Assembly (NCBI GenBank): GCA_026625625.1
Contig: CP113055.1
Location: 560,501 to 624,500 of the forward strand
Length of the DNA: 64,000 bases
Origin: Blastomonas sp. SL216
Lineage (GTDB): Bacteria > Pseudomonadota > Alphaproteobacteria > Sphingomonadales > Sphingomonadaceae
Direction of reading: 5' to 3'
In this document: positions 6,915 to 18,022 of the stretch, in pieces
Position numbering within the stretch: position 1 is the first letter of the stretch
Layout of the letters: each line of letters starts with the position of its first letter
Notes under the pieces: generated by a model
The model's input: only the letters and a program-made list of their open reading frames with translations
Databases searched by the model: none
Told to the model about the DNA's origin: nothing
Made by a program: the position numbers and the translations under genes

Positions 6915-9251
6915 CTAGCCTCCGAACGCCGCCTCGATTTCACGCCTCAGGCCGGGGACGAGGCCGGGATCGGTGGTCAGCACCTGCTCCTCCTCGTCGC
7001 AAATGGCCAGAAACGCGCGGCGCTTGAAATCGGCGAGCAGGTGCGGCGGGAACAAGATGCCATCGGGCATGGCCGATGCGATGATGTCGATCAGCCGCTC
7101 TGCGCCGTGCAGACGGCCCCACAGATAGTCATTCTCTCGATAGGCGCGGCTGAAAAAGGCGCCGAAACTGTTGAACTCGATACCCTTGAGCGTCGCAGCT
7201 GCGCCGCCCTGGCGCAATGTCTGGCAATCATCGGGCGAGATGCGGTCCACCTTGATCGGATCATATTCATTCTGCCCTTCGCCCTGCAGCAGCGGCAACG
7301 TGGCGATGTCGTAGAACGGGAAGCCGAGATAGGCGAGCAGCAGCGAGCGGCGACTTTCGCGGGGCAGCAGCGCGAGCGCAGCGGCAAGCTGCTCGTCGAC
7401 AATGGCATCGGCGCTGCGCAAGTCGCGGCGTTGGGCGAGCTCGGCAATGGCCATGGCCGGGTCATCGATCGCGCCGGCTGCGATATCGGCAAAATTCTGG
7501 CCCAGATGATCGGTCGTCTCGCGGTCGAGATAGTGCGCCAGGCACGCGTACAGCGTCTCGTGCATCGCGACGACGGCTTGCGCCGGGGCATGGCCCGACT
7601 GGGCGATATCCTCACCCAATCGGCGGGCGAGGAAGCGCAGGCGGCGGATGCGGAAACCCAGATCCTGGGTGCGGAAGAACAGGATCGCCTCTTCGCTCGC
7701 GCCGCCACCCTTGCCCGAAAGCCGGTCCATGCCGCTGCGGCGCAATTCGGCCCTGATCGCTTCGCGCAGCCGCTCGGCATAAAGGGCCTTGGGTCCGCGA
7801 TGTGCGCGGCGCAGCGTATCGACAAGGTCCTCGACGATCGTCGCCAGCTTGAGCTGCGCGTACGAGGCATAAGCAAAGCCTGCCATATGCGCGGCACGGT
7901 CCTGCGCCTTGTTGCGCCATTTGGTCAGCCGCTGCGGGGTCGGGCTGTCGAGGAACAGGGTATAGCCGAACAGCTTGCCGACGGTTTCTTCCACCTCGCC
8001 GCGCAGTGCATCGGTGATCGAACGCATCTGCCGGACGCGCGCCGAGCGGCGCTCAATCCCTTCCAGATTGTCTCGGATCGGCTGTTCGCGCGGAATGTCC
8101 GAAATCGCCCCGAAGATGGTCGAGAAAAAGCCGGGCAGCCGCTGGCCGCGCGCATCGCGCTCGCCCGACTGGTCCATGCCGCCGACCATGTCGGGCTTGG
8201 GATCGATATAGACGAAGCGCCGGTCGATCTCGCGATGCGCGGGGCGGTCGCGCAGCGCATCGATGGCCTGGGCGAAGGGCGCGTTGGCCAGCACCGATCC
8301 GTCGATCAGCACCGCGCTGTCGGCCTTGCCCTCGGCATGATGCTGCGGGAAGATGCGCTCGAGGAACCTCTCGCGGCCCGGCCATGGCCGCTCGCGCCGC
8401 GCCAGCATGCGGTCCATTTCGGCGACGTTGAACGGGGGAAACGCGCCGGGAAAGCTTGCGGTGGCACGCGCGGCAAAGACCAGTTCGGCCGGGTCCGCCA
8501 GCGAATCGTCGCGTCCGCGCATGTAGCGAAAGCCGATCGACAGCCGGTGCTCGGTCTCCACCACCTCGGCCGGGCTGTTGAGCCTGAGCCGCTCGAGATG
8601 ACCGCGAAAATCGGTGACGGTGACGAACAGGTCGAGCGGCTGGCCCAGCGGCAGCAGCCGCGGGCCCGGGGGCGTCGCCGTCATCGCCTCCATGGCGTCA
8701 TAGAGCAGTCCGGAAAAACCGGTGCCGCTGAAGGGCGGGGCGAACCAGCGCGCACGGACAAGGCGTGAGAGCTTGGTGCGGACCTCGCTGCGTGCTTCGG
8801 GCGCGACGCTGCGGTCGAGAGCGCCGCCGGGCCGCCGCAGCAACAGCCAGACCAGCGGCTGCGCCCAGAATTTGGTAAAGCGCGAAAACGGCCGGGCATC
8901 GGGATCGAGCAGCCGATCGATATCGGCGCATTCCAGCCACATCCGGGTCAGCGGTTCGAGCGACTGGCCGCTGGTCAGCGCCTGGGCCAGAAACACCCCG
9001 TTGATGCCGCCCGCGCTGGCCCCGGCGATAATGTCCGGCAGCAGGCGCAGCTTGACCTGCGAATGTGCGGCAAAGGCCTCGAACAGCTCGCGATAGACAT
9101 TCTGGCTGCCGGTTGCGGGGGCATCGCCTGCATGGAAGTTGCGGCTGGCGCGGGTGGCGCGCCAGATTTCCTTGGTGATGCCGTGCATGTAGACGGCCAG
9201 GCTGATGCCGCCATAGCAGACCAGGGCAATGCGGAGTTCCTTCTGACGCAT
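6915..9251 (-). CDS. Patatin-like phospholipase (DUF3376 type)
   Basis: The 778-aa protein starts MRQKELRIALVCYGGISLAVYMHG, typical of the large bacterial patatin-like/DUF3376 proteins. The nucleophile elbow G-A-S-A-G-G occurs in IIAGASAGGINGVFLAQAL (about residue 80), and the second catalytic residue in LIDGSVLANAPFAQAID. YIDPKPDM follows. The C-terminal half is helical and of unknown role. Patatins are Ser-Asp dyad lipid acyl hydrolases. The start at 9251 was chosen because the conserved block begins there; 29 further codons are open upstream. It is divergent from radA with a 130-bp gap. Confidence 0.87.
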   Translation of the reverse strand: MRQKELRIALVCYGGISLAVYMHGITKEIWRATRASRNFHAGDAPATGSQNVYRELFEAFAAHSQVKLRLLPDIIAGASAGGINGVFLAQALTSGQSLEPLTRMWLECADIDRLLDPDARPFSRFTKFWAQPLVWLLLRRPGGALDRSVAPEARSEVRTKLSRLVRARWFAPPFSGTGFSGLLYDAMEAMTATPPGPRLLPLGQPLDLFVTVTDFRGHLERLRLNSPAEVVETEHRLSIGFRYMRGRDDSLADPAELVFAARATASFPGAFPPFNVAEMDRMLARRERPWPGRERFLERIFPQHHAEGKADSAVLIDGSVLANAPFAQAIDALRDRPAHREIDRRFVYIDPKPDMVGGMDQSGERDARGQRLPGFFSTIFGAISDIPREQPIRDNLEGIERRSARVRQMRSITDALRGEVEETVGKLFGYTLFLDSPTPQRLTKWRNKAQDRAAHMAGFAYASYAQLKLATIVEDLVDTLRRAHRGPKALYAERLREAIRAELRRSGMDRLSGKGGGASEEAILFFRTQDLGFRIRRLRFLARRLGEDIAQSGHAPAQAVVAMHETLYACLAHYLDRETTDHLGQNFADIAAGAIDDPAMAIAELAQRRDLRSADAIVDEQLAAALALLPRESRRSLLLAYLGFPFYDIATLPLLQGEGQNEYDPIKVDRISPDDCQTLRQGGAAATLKGIEFNSFGAFFSRAYRENDYLWGRLHGAERLIDIIASAMPDGILFPPHLLADFKRRAFLAICDEEEQVLTTDPGLVPGLRREIEAAFGG

Positions 9252-9381
9252 GGCGGCGGGGCGGACCTTGTGTTGTTGCAGGCTTTTGAGGTCAGTTCGC
9301 TCCAACGCTATCCATGTTACCAGCGAAGGCAAGGGCAAAGCCGCAATTGCGTTCCAGTTTTGTTCGAGCTATGCGGCGGTC

Positions 9382-10761
9382 ATGGCCAAACCGCGCAAAA
9401 GCTATGTCTGCCAGGCCTGTGGCAGTGTCTCCAACCGCTGGCAGGGCCAGTGCGCCGATTGCGGCGAATGGAACACCCTGGTCGAACAGGCCGCGCCGAC
9501 CGCCTTTTCCGCGCGGCATGATCTGCAGACCGGCGGGCAGCGGATCCAGCTTGCGCGGCTGGATGCGGCGGTCGAGCTTCCGCCGCGCATCTCGACCGGC
9601 ATTGCCGAGTTCGACCGCGCGCTGGGTGGCGGGCTGGTCGCAGGTTCGGCGACGCTGATGGGCGGCGATCCGGGCATCGGAAAATCGACGCTGCTGCTCC
9701 AGGCATCGGCCAATATGGCGCGGGCAGGGCACAGCATCGTCTATATCAGCGGGGAGGAAGCGGCCGATCAGGTGCGGCTGCGCGCGATGCGGCTGGGCCT
9801 CGCCGATGCGCCGATCGACCTTGCGTCCGCGACATCGGTACGCGACATCCTGACGACGCTGCGCAGCATGGAAGCGCCGGTGATGCTGGTGATCGATTCG
9901 ATCCAGACCATGCATTCCGACCTGATCGAAGGCGCGCCGGGCACGGTCAGCCAGGTGCGCGCCTCGGCGCAGGAGCTGATCCGCTTTGCCAAGGAAAGCG
10001 GTTGTGCGGTGATCCTGGTCGGCCATGTCACCAAGGATGGCAGCATCGCCGGACCCCGCGTGCTCGAGCATATGGTCGATACCGTGATGAGCTTCGAGGG
10101 CGAGCGCAGCCACCAGTATCGCATTCTGCGATCGATCAAGAACCGCTTCGGGGCGACCGACGAAATCGGCGTGTTCGCGATGGAAGAGGCGGGCCTGTCC
10201 GAAGTCGGTAACCCTTCGAGTCTGTTCCTCAGCGATCGCGATGCGCAGATGCCGGGCACTTCGGTATTCCCGGCGCTGGAGGGCACGCGCCCGGTGCTGG
10301 TCGAGATCCAGGCGCTGACCGTGCGCCTGTCGAGCGGGGCGACGCCGCGCCGTGCGGTGGTAGGCTGGGATTCCGGGCGGCTGGCCATGGTGCTGGCGGT
10401 GCTGGAGGCGCGCTGCGGGCTCAGCTTCTCGACCGCGGAAGTCTATCTGAATGTCGCAGGCGGGTATCGCCTGTCCGATCCTGCCGCCGACATGGCGGTG
10501 GCCGCCGCGCTGATCTCTGCCCTGTCCGAACGGCCGCTGGGCAGCGCGACGATCGTTTTCGGCGAACTGGCGTTGTCGGGCGAACTGCGCCCAGTGGCGC
10601 ATGCCGGCCTCAGGCTGCGCGAGGCGGCGAAGCTGGGGTTCGAAAAGGCGCTGGTGCCCGCCAGCGTCACCGCCAAGGGGGCAGGCGATACCGGCGGAAT
10701 GCGGCTCAGTTCCTATACCCGGCTGGCAAATCTCGTTGACCAACTGCTGGGGCGCAACTAG
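9382..10761 (+). CDS. radA: DNA repair protein RadA
   Basis: The 459-aa protein has RadA's three parts. The N-terminal zinc finger is CQACGSVSNRWQGQCADC. The RecA-like ATPase carries Walker A GGDPGIGKST and Walker B VMLVIDSIQT, followed by the RadA-specific KNRFGATDEIGVF motif. The C-terminal Lon-protease-like domain lies around residues 285-459. RadA is a branch-migration helicase in recombination. The ORF is open upstream to 9250, but MAKPRKSYVCQACG at 9382 is the conserved N-terminus. cvpA follows after 12 bp. Confidence 0.96.
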   Translation: MAKPRKSYVCQACGSVSNRWQGQCADCGEWNTLVEQAAPTAFSARHDLQTGGQRIQLARLDAAVELPPRISTGIAEFDRALGGGLVAGSATLMGGDPGIGKSTLLLQASANMARAGHSIVYISGEEAADQVRLRAMRLGLADAPIDLASATSVRDILTTLRSMEAPVMLVIDSIQTMHSDLIEGAPGTVSQVRASAQELIRFAKESGCAVILVGHVTKDGSIAGPRVLEHMVDTVMSFEGERSHQYRILRSIKNRFGATDEIGVFAMEEAGLSEVGNPSSLFLSDRDAQMPGTSVFPALEGTRPVLVEIQALTVRLSSGATPRRAVVGWDSGRLAMVLAVLEARCGLSFSTAEVYLNVAGGYRLSDPAADMAVAAALISALSERPLGSATIVFGELALSGELRPVAHAGLRLREAAKLGFEKALVPASVTAKGAGDTGGMRLSSYTRLANLVDQLLGRN

Positions 10762-10773
10762 CGAGGCGGCGCT

Positions 10774-11277
10774 ATGACCGCATTCGATATCCTTGTCCTC
10801 ACGCTGCTGGCTGGTGGCGCGATTCTGGGTTTCCTGAACGGATTCGTCTATGCGGCGATCTCGCTGATCGCGTGGATCGCGGGCATATTCGCGCTGCGGC
10901 TGTTCCACACCCCGGTCACCGCATTGCTGCGCGAACCGGTGGGCAATGACGGCGGCGCTGCGGCGCTGGCGCTGGTCGGCATCTATCTGGGCGTCTACCT
11001 GATCGGCAAGCTGATCGCGCACACGCTGCGATCGCGCACGCGCAAATCGGTGCTCGGCCCGATCGACCGGGTGTTGGGCTTCGGCTTTGGCGCGGTCAAG
11101 GGGCTGATCCTCGCGACATTGACCTATCTGCTGGTCACCATGCTCCACGCGGTCGTCTGGCCGAACGAGGGCCAGCCCGAATGGATCACCGACAGCCGAA
11201 CCTATCCGCTGCTCAATGCCAGCGGCACCGCGCTGGTCGATCTTTACGATTATCAGCAGTCGCTCGGCGATGAGTGA
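10774..11277 (+). CDS. cvpA: CvpA family membrane protein
   Basis: The 167-aa protein has four hydrophobic segments and the CvpA pattern: an N-terminal FDILVLTLLAGGAILGFLNGFVY, then a short RSRTRKSVLGPIDRVLGFGFGAVKG block (the usual D-R-x-x-G-x-x-x-G). CvpA proteins are inner-membrane proteins linked to colicin V export and envelope homeostasis. The gene lies 12 bp after radA, a common alphaproteobacterial order. purF, which often follows cvpA, is not present here. Confidence 0.88.
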   Translation: MTAFDILVLTLLAGGAILGFLNGFVYAAISLIAWIAGIFALRLFHTPVTALLREPVGNDGGAAALALVGIYLGVYLIGKLIAHTLRSRTRKSVLGPIDRVLGFGFGAVKGLILATLTYLLVTMLHAVVWPNEGQPEWITDSRTYPLLNASGTALVDLYDYQQSLGDE

Positions 11278-11297
11278 CGAAAAGCCCGTAGGCCGAT

Positions 11298-11732
11298 ATG
11301 GCTAAGGTGCTCTATACGCCGCAGATCCTGGCGCTGGCCGTGTCGCTGGCCGAATTTCCGCTGACCGATGATCTGCCGCATCAGGCCGAATTGCGCTCGC
11401 AAAGCTGCGGGTCGGTGGTGCGCGTCGGGCTGGCGCTTGATGATGCCGGACATGTCGTGCGCTTCGGCCTGCGTGCCCAGGCCTGCGCGCTGGGCCAGGC
11501 ATCGGCCGCAATCCTCGCCGCCGAGATAAGGGGGCAGGGGCGGGAAGGGCTGGAAGGCGCTCGTGACGATCTCGCCGCGTTCCTGGCGGGTCAGCGCGGC
11601 GATCCGGGCAACTGGCCGGGGATCGACCATCTTTCCAGTGCCTTGCCTTATCCGGCGCGGCATGGTTCCATCCTGCTGCCCTGGCGCGCGACGGTCGCAG
11701 CGCTAGACCTTTCGGCCCGAACGGACACCTGA
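11298..11732 (+). CDS. IscU/NifU-like iron-sulfur scaffold homologue
   Basis: The 144-aa protein resembles the IscU/NifU N-terminal scaffold fold. The first ligand region reads RSQSCGSVVRVGL and the second RAQACALGQASAAILA, matching the two N-terminal Cys sites of the family, including the A-S that follows the second Cys. The third site, normally K/R-x-C-A-x-L, reads YPARHGSILLPW and has no Cys, only a His. It may therefore bind a cluster differently or have lost scaffold function. It sits between cvpA and the Kef antiporter (3-bp gap to the latter). Confidence 0.78.
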   Translation: MAKVLYTPQILALAVSLAEFPLTDDLPHQAELRSQSCGSVVRVGLALDDAGHVVRFGLRAQACALGQASAAILAAEIRGQGREGLEGARDDLAAFLAGQRGDPGNWPGIDHLSSALPYPARHGSILLPWRATVAALDLSARTDT

Positions 11733-11735
11733 CCC

Positions 11736-13511
11736 ATGGAACATGGCGGCGATATCTTCCTTTCGGGCACCGTGTTGCTCGCCGCTGCGCTCGCCTTCGT
11801 GCTGCTGTTCCGCAAGCTGGGGCTGGGCGCGGTGCTGGGCTATCTGGTCGGCGGCATCATCATCGGGCCGCAGGCGTTGCAGCTGGTGGCCGATCCCGAA
11901 CTGATCGTCGGTTTTGCCGAGATCGGCATCGTGCTGCTGCTGTTCCTGGTCGGGCTGGAACTGGCCCCAGCGCGGCTGTGGCAGCTCAAGCGCGACATTT
12001 TCGGCCTTGGCATGTCCCAGGTGGTGATTTGCGGCATCGTGCTGGCAGGCTTTGTCTATTTCGTTACCGGATCAACCTGGGGCGCGGCGCTGGGCCTTGG
12101 ACTGCCGCTCGCATTGTCCTCGACCGCGCAGGTGCTGCCGTTGCTGCAATCGCAGGGACGGCTCAATACCCCGACCGGCGAACGCGCCTTTTCGATCCTG
12201 CTGTTCCAGGACCTGTCGATCGTCCCGCTGCTGACGATCATCGCCGCCCTGTCGCGCGCGCCACAGACCGGGCCGCAGACGCCGGGCTGGCTGCTCGCGC
12301 TTTACGCCATCGCATCGATCGGCGGGCTGGTGATTGCCGGGCGCTATGGCCTTGCCCCGCTGCTCAAGCTGATCGGCAAGGTCGCCGAGCGCGAACTGTT
12401 CATCGTGGCGGGGCTGTTCGCGGTGTTCGGCAGCGCCGCGCTGATGAACGCCATCGGCCTGTCGGCGGCACTGGGCGCCTTTATCGCAGGCGTGATGCTC
12501 GCCGACTCTCCCTTTCGGCACGAGCTGGAGGCGGATATCGATCCGTTCCGTTCGATCCTGCTGGGGCTGTTCTTCCTGGGCGTCGGCATGATGCTCGATA
12601 TCGGCGTGATCATGGCCGATCCGCTGTTCGTCATTGCGATGGCGCTGGCTCTGGTGGCGATCAAGGTCGCGATCATCTTCGGCATTGCCAAGGCATTCGG
12701 CCTGGAAAACCGCGCGGCGTTCGTGCTGGGCCTGCTGCTGAGCCAGGGTGGCGAGTTTGCCTTCGTGCTGTTCGCAGAGGCGCAGGCCGCGCTGCTGATC
12801 GAACCAGCCGCAGCCAGCCGCTTTGGCGCGATCGTGACGCTGTCGATGGCGACGACGCCGTTCCTGATGCTGCTGACCCGTCTGTTCGGCGGGGTTCGCG
12901 GCTCAGGCACCGAGGATATGGTCGATCCCGAACAGGCCCGGCAGTCGAACGCCATCGTTATCGGCCATGGCCGGTTCGGCCAGGCCGTGGCGCAGATCTT
13001 TGCAGGCGCGAGCATTTCGGTAACGCTGATCGACATCAACCCCGATCAGATCCGGCTCAGCGGCGAATTCGGCCGCAAGGTCTTTTACGGCGATGGCACC
13101 CGCATCGATCTGTTGCGCCGCGCCGGTGCGGAACATGCAGGGGCGCTGCTGTTCTGCATGGATGACAAGAATTTCGGGCCCGACCAGATCGCGCCGATCG
13201 CGCATGCCTTTCCCGAAGCGAAGATCTTCGTGCGCGCCAATGATCGCCGCCAGCTGCTGTCGCTGAAACTGGCCCCGATTGCCGCTGCCCAGCGCGAACT
13301 GTTCGAATCCTCGGTCAAGCTGGCGCATACCGCGCTGCTGCGTACCGGGATCGATCCGGTGGTGGCGGACCGGGTGGTCGAAGAATTTCGCCGGCGCGAT
13401 TGCGAGCGGCTGGAACTGCAGATGGAGGCCGGCAGTATAAGGGCCGGCATGCATCTGAGTTTCGGAGGGGCGGACTCGCAGGCTTTCGATCCGCAGGCAG
13501 AGCAGGGATGA
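11736..13511 (+). CDS. CPA2-family cation/proton antiporter with TrkA-N domain (Kef-like)
   Basis: The 591-aa protein has an N-terminal Na+/H+ exchanger domain of about 12-13 membrane segments (residues 5-385). It includes LGYLVGGIIIGP, GFAEIGIVLLLFLVGLEL and SSTAQVLPLL, plus a GLLLSQGGEFAFVLF element. A cytoplasmic RCK/TrkA-N Rossmann domain follows (VIGHGRFGQAVAQIF, then LIDINPDQI). This layout matches KefB/KefC and related K+/H+ antiporters. The glutathione-regulated identity cannot be confirmed; no KefF/KefG-type partner is adjacent. It lies 3 bp after the IscU-like gene. Confidence 0.9.
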   Translation: MEHGGDIFLSGTVLLAAALAFVLLFRKLGLGAVLGYLVGGIIIGPQALQLVADPELIVGFAEIGIVLLLFLVGLELAPARLWQLKRDIFGLGMSQVVICGIVLAGFVYFVTGSTWGAALGLGLPLALSSTAQVLPLLQSQGRLNTPTGERAFSILLFQDLSIVPLLTIIAALSRAPQTGPQTPGWLLALYAIASIGGLVIAGRYGLAPLLKLIGKVAERELFIVAGLFAVFGSAALMNAIGLSAALGAFIAGVMLADSPFRHELEADIDPFRSILLGLFFLGVGMMLDIGVIMADPLFVIAMALALVAIKVAIIFGIAKAFGLENRAAFVLGLLLSQGGEFAFVLFAEAQAALLIEPAAASRFGAIVTLSMATTPFLMLLTRLFGGVRGSGTEDMVDPEQARQSNAIVIGHGRFGQAVAQIFAGASISVTLIDINPDQIRLSGEFGRKVFYGDGTRIDLLRRAGAEHAGALLFCMDDKNFGPDQIAPIAHAFPEAKIFVRANDRRQLLSLKLAPIAAAQRELFESSVKLAHTALLRTGIDPVVADRVVEEFRRRDCERLELQMEAGSIRAGMHLSFGGADSQAFDPQAEQG

Positions 13512-13571
13512 CCATCCGTGCAAGGCCATGGACGAATGACCTGCCATTGCCTATGTAGGCGCCCTATCAGG

Positions 13572-13865
13572 ATGAATTTCGCCCCCATGAAGCTGCTTCT
13601 TGCTCTGCTGGCCCTGCTGACCGGATTCTCGGTAGCAGACGGCGTGCGCCTTGCCGATCCGGCCATGGCGCATGGCAATGGCGTGGTGCGCGACTCGCAG
13701 CTGCTGGCAGAGGACCGTCAGGTCGCGGTCAGCGCGGCGGTGCTGCTGGCCGCCATCGTGCTGCCGCTGGTCATGGTGCTGCGCCCGTCGCAGCGTTGGG
13801 TCCCCGTGCGCAAGGTGGCCATTGCGCCCCGCACGGTTCACCGGTCGGACCGGCTGCTCCAATAA
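13572..13865 (+). CDS. Small membrane protein of unknown function
   Basis: From the ATG at 13572 the product is 97 aa. It has an N-terminal hydrophobic segment (MKLLLALLALLTGFSVADGV, possibly a signal peptide), a polar stretch, and a second membrane segment (VSAAVLLAAIVLPLVMVL), followed by a basic C-terminus. I do not recognise a family. Alternative starts are 13518 and 13587. It lies between the antiporter and secA and is followed by a strong terminator, which suggests it ends its transcription unit. Confidence 0.55.
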   Translation: MNFAPMKLLLALLALLTGFSVADGVRLADPAMAHGNGVVRDSQLLAEDRQVAVSAAVLLAAIVLPLVMVLRPSQRWVPVRKVAIAPRTVHRSDRLLQ

Positions 13866-13874
13866 ATCATGATC

Positions 13875-13901
13875 GGGCGCGCTGCGGCGTGCCCTTTTTT
13901 C
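13875..13901 (+). terminator. Rho-independent terminator before secA
   Basis: A 7-bp GGGCGCG/CGTGCCC stem with one G-T pair (13875-13881 and 13888-13894) and a 6-base loop is followed directly by six T residues. It ends the upstream unit and isolates secA. Confidence 0.8.
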
Positions 13902-13982
13902 TGCCCCTCCAGGGCCTGACCGATCGCGCCAGATGCGCCAATCGGCATATCTCTTTCTCTATATTTTCAAGGAATTAACGCC

Positions 13983-16706
<2,724 letters not shown>

Positions 16707-16712
16707 ACGGTC

Positions 16713-17465
16713 ATGTGGGGGCTGGCAGCCGGCTTCGCGCTGACGGCCCTGCTGTACGCATCCGTCGGCTTTGGCGGCGGATCGACCTACAATGCGCTGC
16801 TGGTGCTGGCAGCGACCGATTACCGGCTGCTGCCCGCCATCGCGCTGATCTGCAACCTGATCGTGGTGACGGGCGGCACGATCCGCTTTGCCCGCGCAGG
16901 GCAGGTGCCGTGGAAACCGCTCTGGCCGATCCTGCTGCTGTCCGCGCCCTGCGCTTGGGCCGGTGGGCGGCTGCCGGTGGACAAGCCGCTGTTCGTGGCG
17001 CTGCTGGGCTCGGCGCTGCTGGTCGCCGGGCTGCTGATGCTGCTTCAGCGGGAGCCGAAAGAGGGGCAGGGCGGGCGGTCACGGCTGACCTGGCTGGGCG
17101 TGCCGATCGGCATGGGCGTGGGCTTTTTCAGCGGCATTGTGGGCATCGGTGGCGGCATTTTCCTCGCGCCGGTGCTGCACCTGCTGCGATGGGCCAGCGC
17201 CCGGCAGATTGCTGCGAGCGCCAGCGTGTTCATCCTGGTCAACTCACTGGCAGGCCTTGCCGGGCAGCTGATGAAACAGGACGCCGCCGCGACACCGGCT
17301 GCAGTGGCCGCCTATTGGCCGCTGTTCGTCGCGGTGCTGATCGGCGGGCAGATCGGCAGCTTCGCCGGCGTCCGCCTGTTGCCGCAAAAAATCATCCGCA
17401 TGGGGACGGCGGCGCTGATCCTGTATGTCGCGGCGCAATTGTTGTGGCAGCGTTTCGGCGGCTGA
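16713..17465 (+). CDS. TSUP (TauE/SafE) family membrane transporter
   Basis: The 250-aa protein has about seven to eight membrane segments in two related halves. Each half carries the TSUP glycine-rich motif: ASVGFGGGSTYNALL near the N-terminus and GVGFFSGIVGIGGGIFLAPVL after a central cytoplasmic loop rich in charged residues. The family exports sulfite, sulfoacetate or related organosulfur anions; the substrate here is unknown. It follows secA by 6 bp and may be co-transcribed with it. Confidence 0.86.
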   Translation: MWGLAAGFALTALLYASVGFGGGSTYNALLVLAATDYRLLPAIALICNLIVVTGGTIRFARAGQVPWKPLWPILLLSAPCAWAGGRLPVDKPLFVALLGSALLVAGLLMLLQREPKEGQGGRSRLTWLGVPIGMGVGFFSGIVGIGGGIFLAPVLHLLRWASARQIAASASVFILVNSLAGLAGQLMKQDAAATPAAVAAYWPLFVAVLIGGQIGSFAGVRLLPQKIIRMGTAALILYVAAQLLWQRFGG

Positions 17466-17594
17466 TTGCCTGCGCTGCTGTACTTGCGGAGATGCAAGAT
17501 GCCCAAGGATTTCGCTTGGCCGGCCCAAAGGGCAACCAATGACCGGCCGATCCGTAATCCCTAGGCGCTGACAGGCCGCTCAGCCCAAGGATCT

Positions 17595-17763
17595 ATGTAT
17601 CGAACCCAGACTTCTCATCGCTTATGGCCTGATCGTGCTCATCGCCGTCATTTTGGCAGCCGCCATCTTCTATGCCCGGCACACATCGCACCGTCAGATC
17701 TACAAGCGGCAACGCGAGAGCGACAGGAAACGCGAGATCAAGCGCGACCTGGAGGGACGCTGA
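17595..17763 (+). CDS. Possible small single-membrane-segment protein, frame-shifted near its start
   Basis: The only gene-like content between the TSUP gene and tRNA-Asn is a short frame ending at TGA 17761-17763. It would encode LLIAYGLIVLIAVILAAAIF (one membrane helix) followed by a strongly charged tail with several R, K and E residues. This frame has no ATG. A good ribosome site (AAGGA) precedes an ATG at 17595 that lies one frame away, in a different reading frame from the membrane segment. Either a one-base frameshift separates start and body, or translation begins at a rare codon (CTG 17629 or GTG 17635). Function unknown. Confidence 0.35.
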
Positions 17764-17853
17764 GCGCCATATTGTCTGTATCGATTGAGGAAAAGGGCTT
17801 GCGGAACAATGTCCGGCTTCAACCACCTCAATTGGTGGTGGGCAAAAAAAGGC

Positions 17854-17928
17854 TGGCTCCCCGAGTAGGATTCGAACCTACGGCCAAGTGATTAACAGTC
17901 ACCTACTCTACCGCTGAGCTATCGGGGA
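17854..17928 (-). tRNA. tRNA-Asn (anticodon GTT)
   Basis: Read on the minus strand the 75 bases fold as a complete cloverleaf. A 7-bp acceptor stem (TCCCCGA with TCGGGGA) is followed by discriminator G and an encoded CCA. The D arm contains AGCTCAGCGGTAGAG. The anticodon loop is CTGTTAA with GTT, and the T arm contains GGTTCGAATCC. It decodes AAC/AAU. It lies about 95 bp downstream of nadK on the same strand, but has its own probable promoter. Confidence 0.97.
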
Positions 17929-17976
17929 ATGCCCTTTTGCCTGCCCGAAGCGCCGAAGCTCCCCGGGAGAAGCGCG

Positions 17977-18006
17977 CCTATAGCACCGGGTTTTTTGGTT
18001 TGGCAA
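17977..18006 (-). promoter_or_regulatory. Probable promoter of tRNA-Asn
   Basis: On the minus strand TTGCCA (18001-18006) and TATAGG (17977-17982) are 18 bp apart. A very GC-rich stretch (CGCGC) follows the -10 element, as expected for stable-RNA promoters under stringent control. The implied leader is about 40 bases. Confidence 0.45.
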
Positions 18007-18022
18007 GCGTCTGATTTAGCGT

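Noticed and set aside
7041-8768. A 575-aa open frame antisense to the patatin-like gene
   Set aside because: No domain similarity; the patatin motifs on the other strand are clear.
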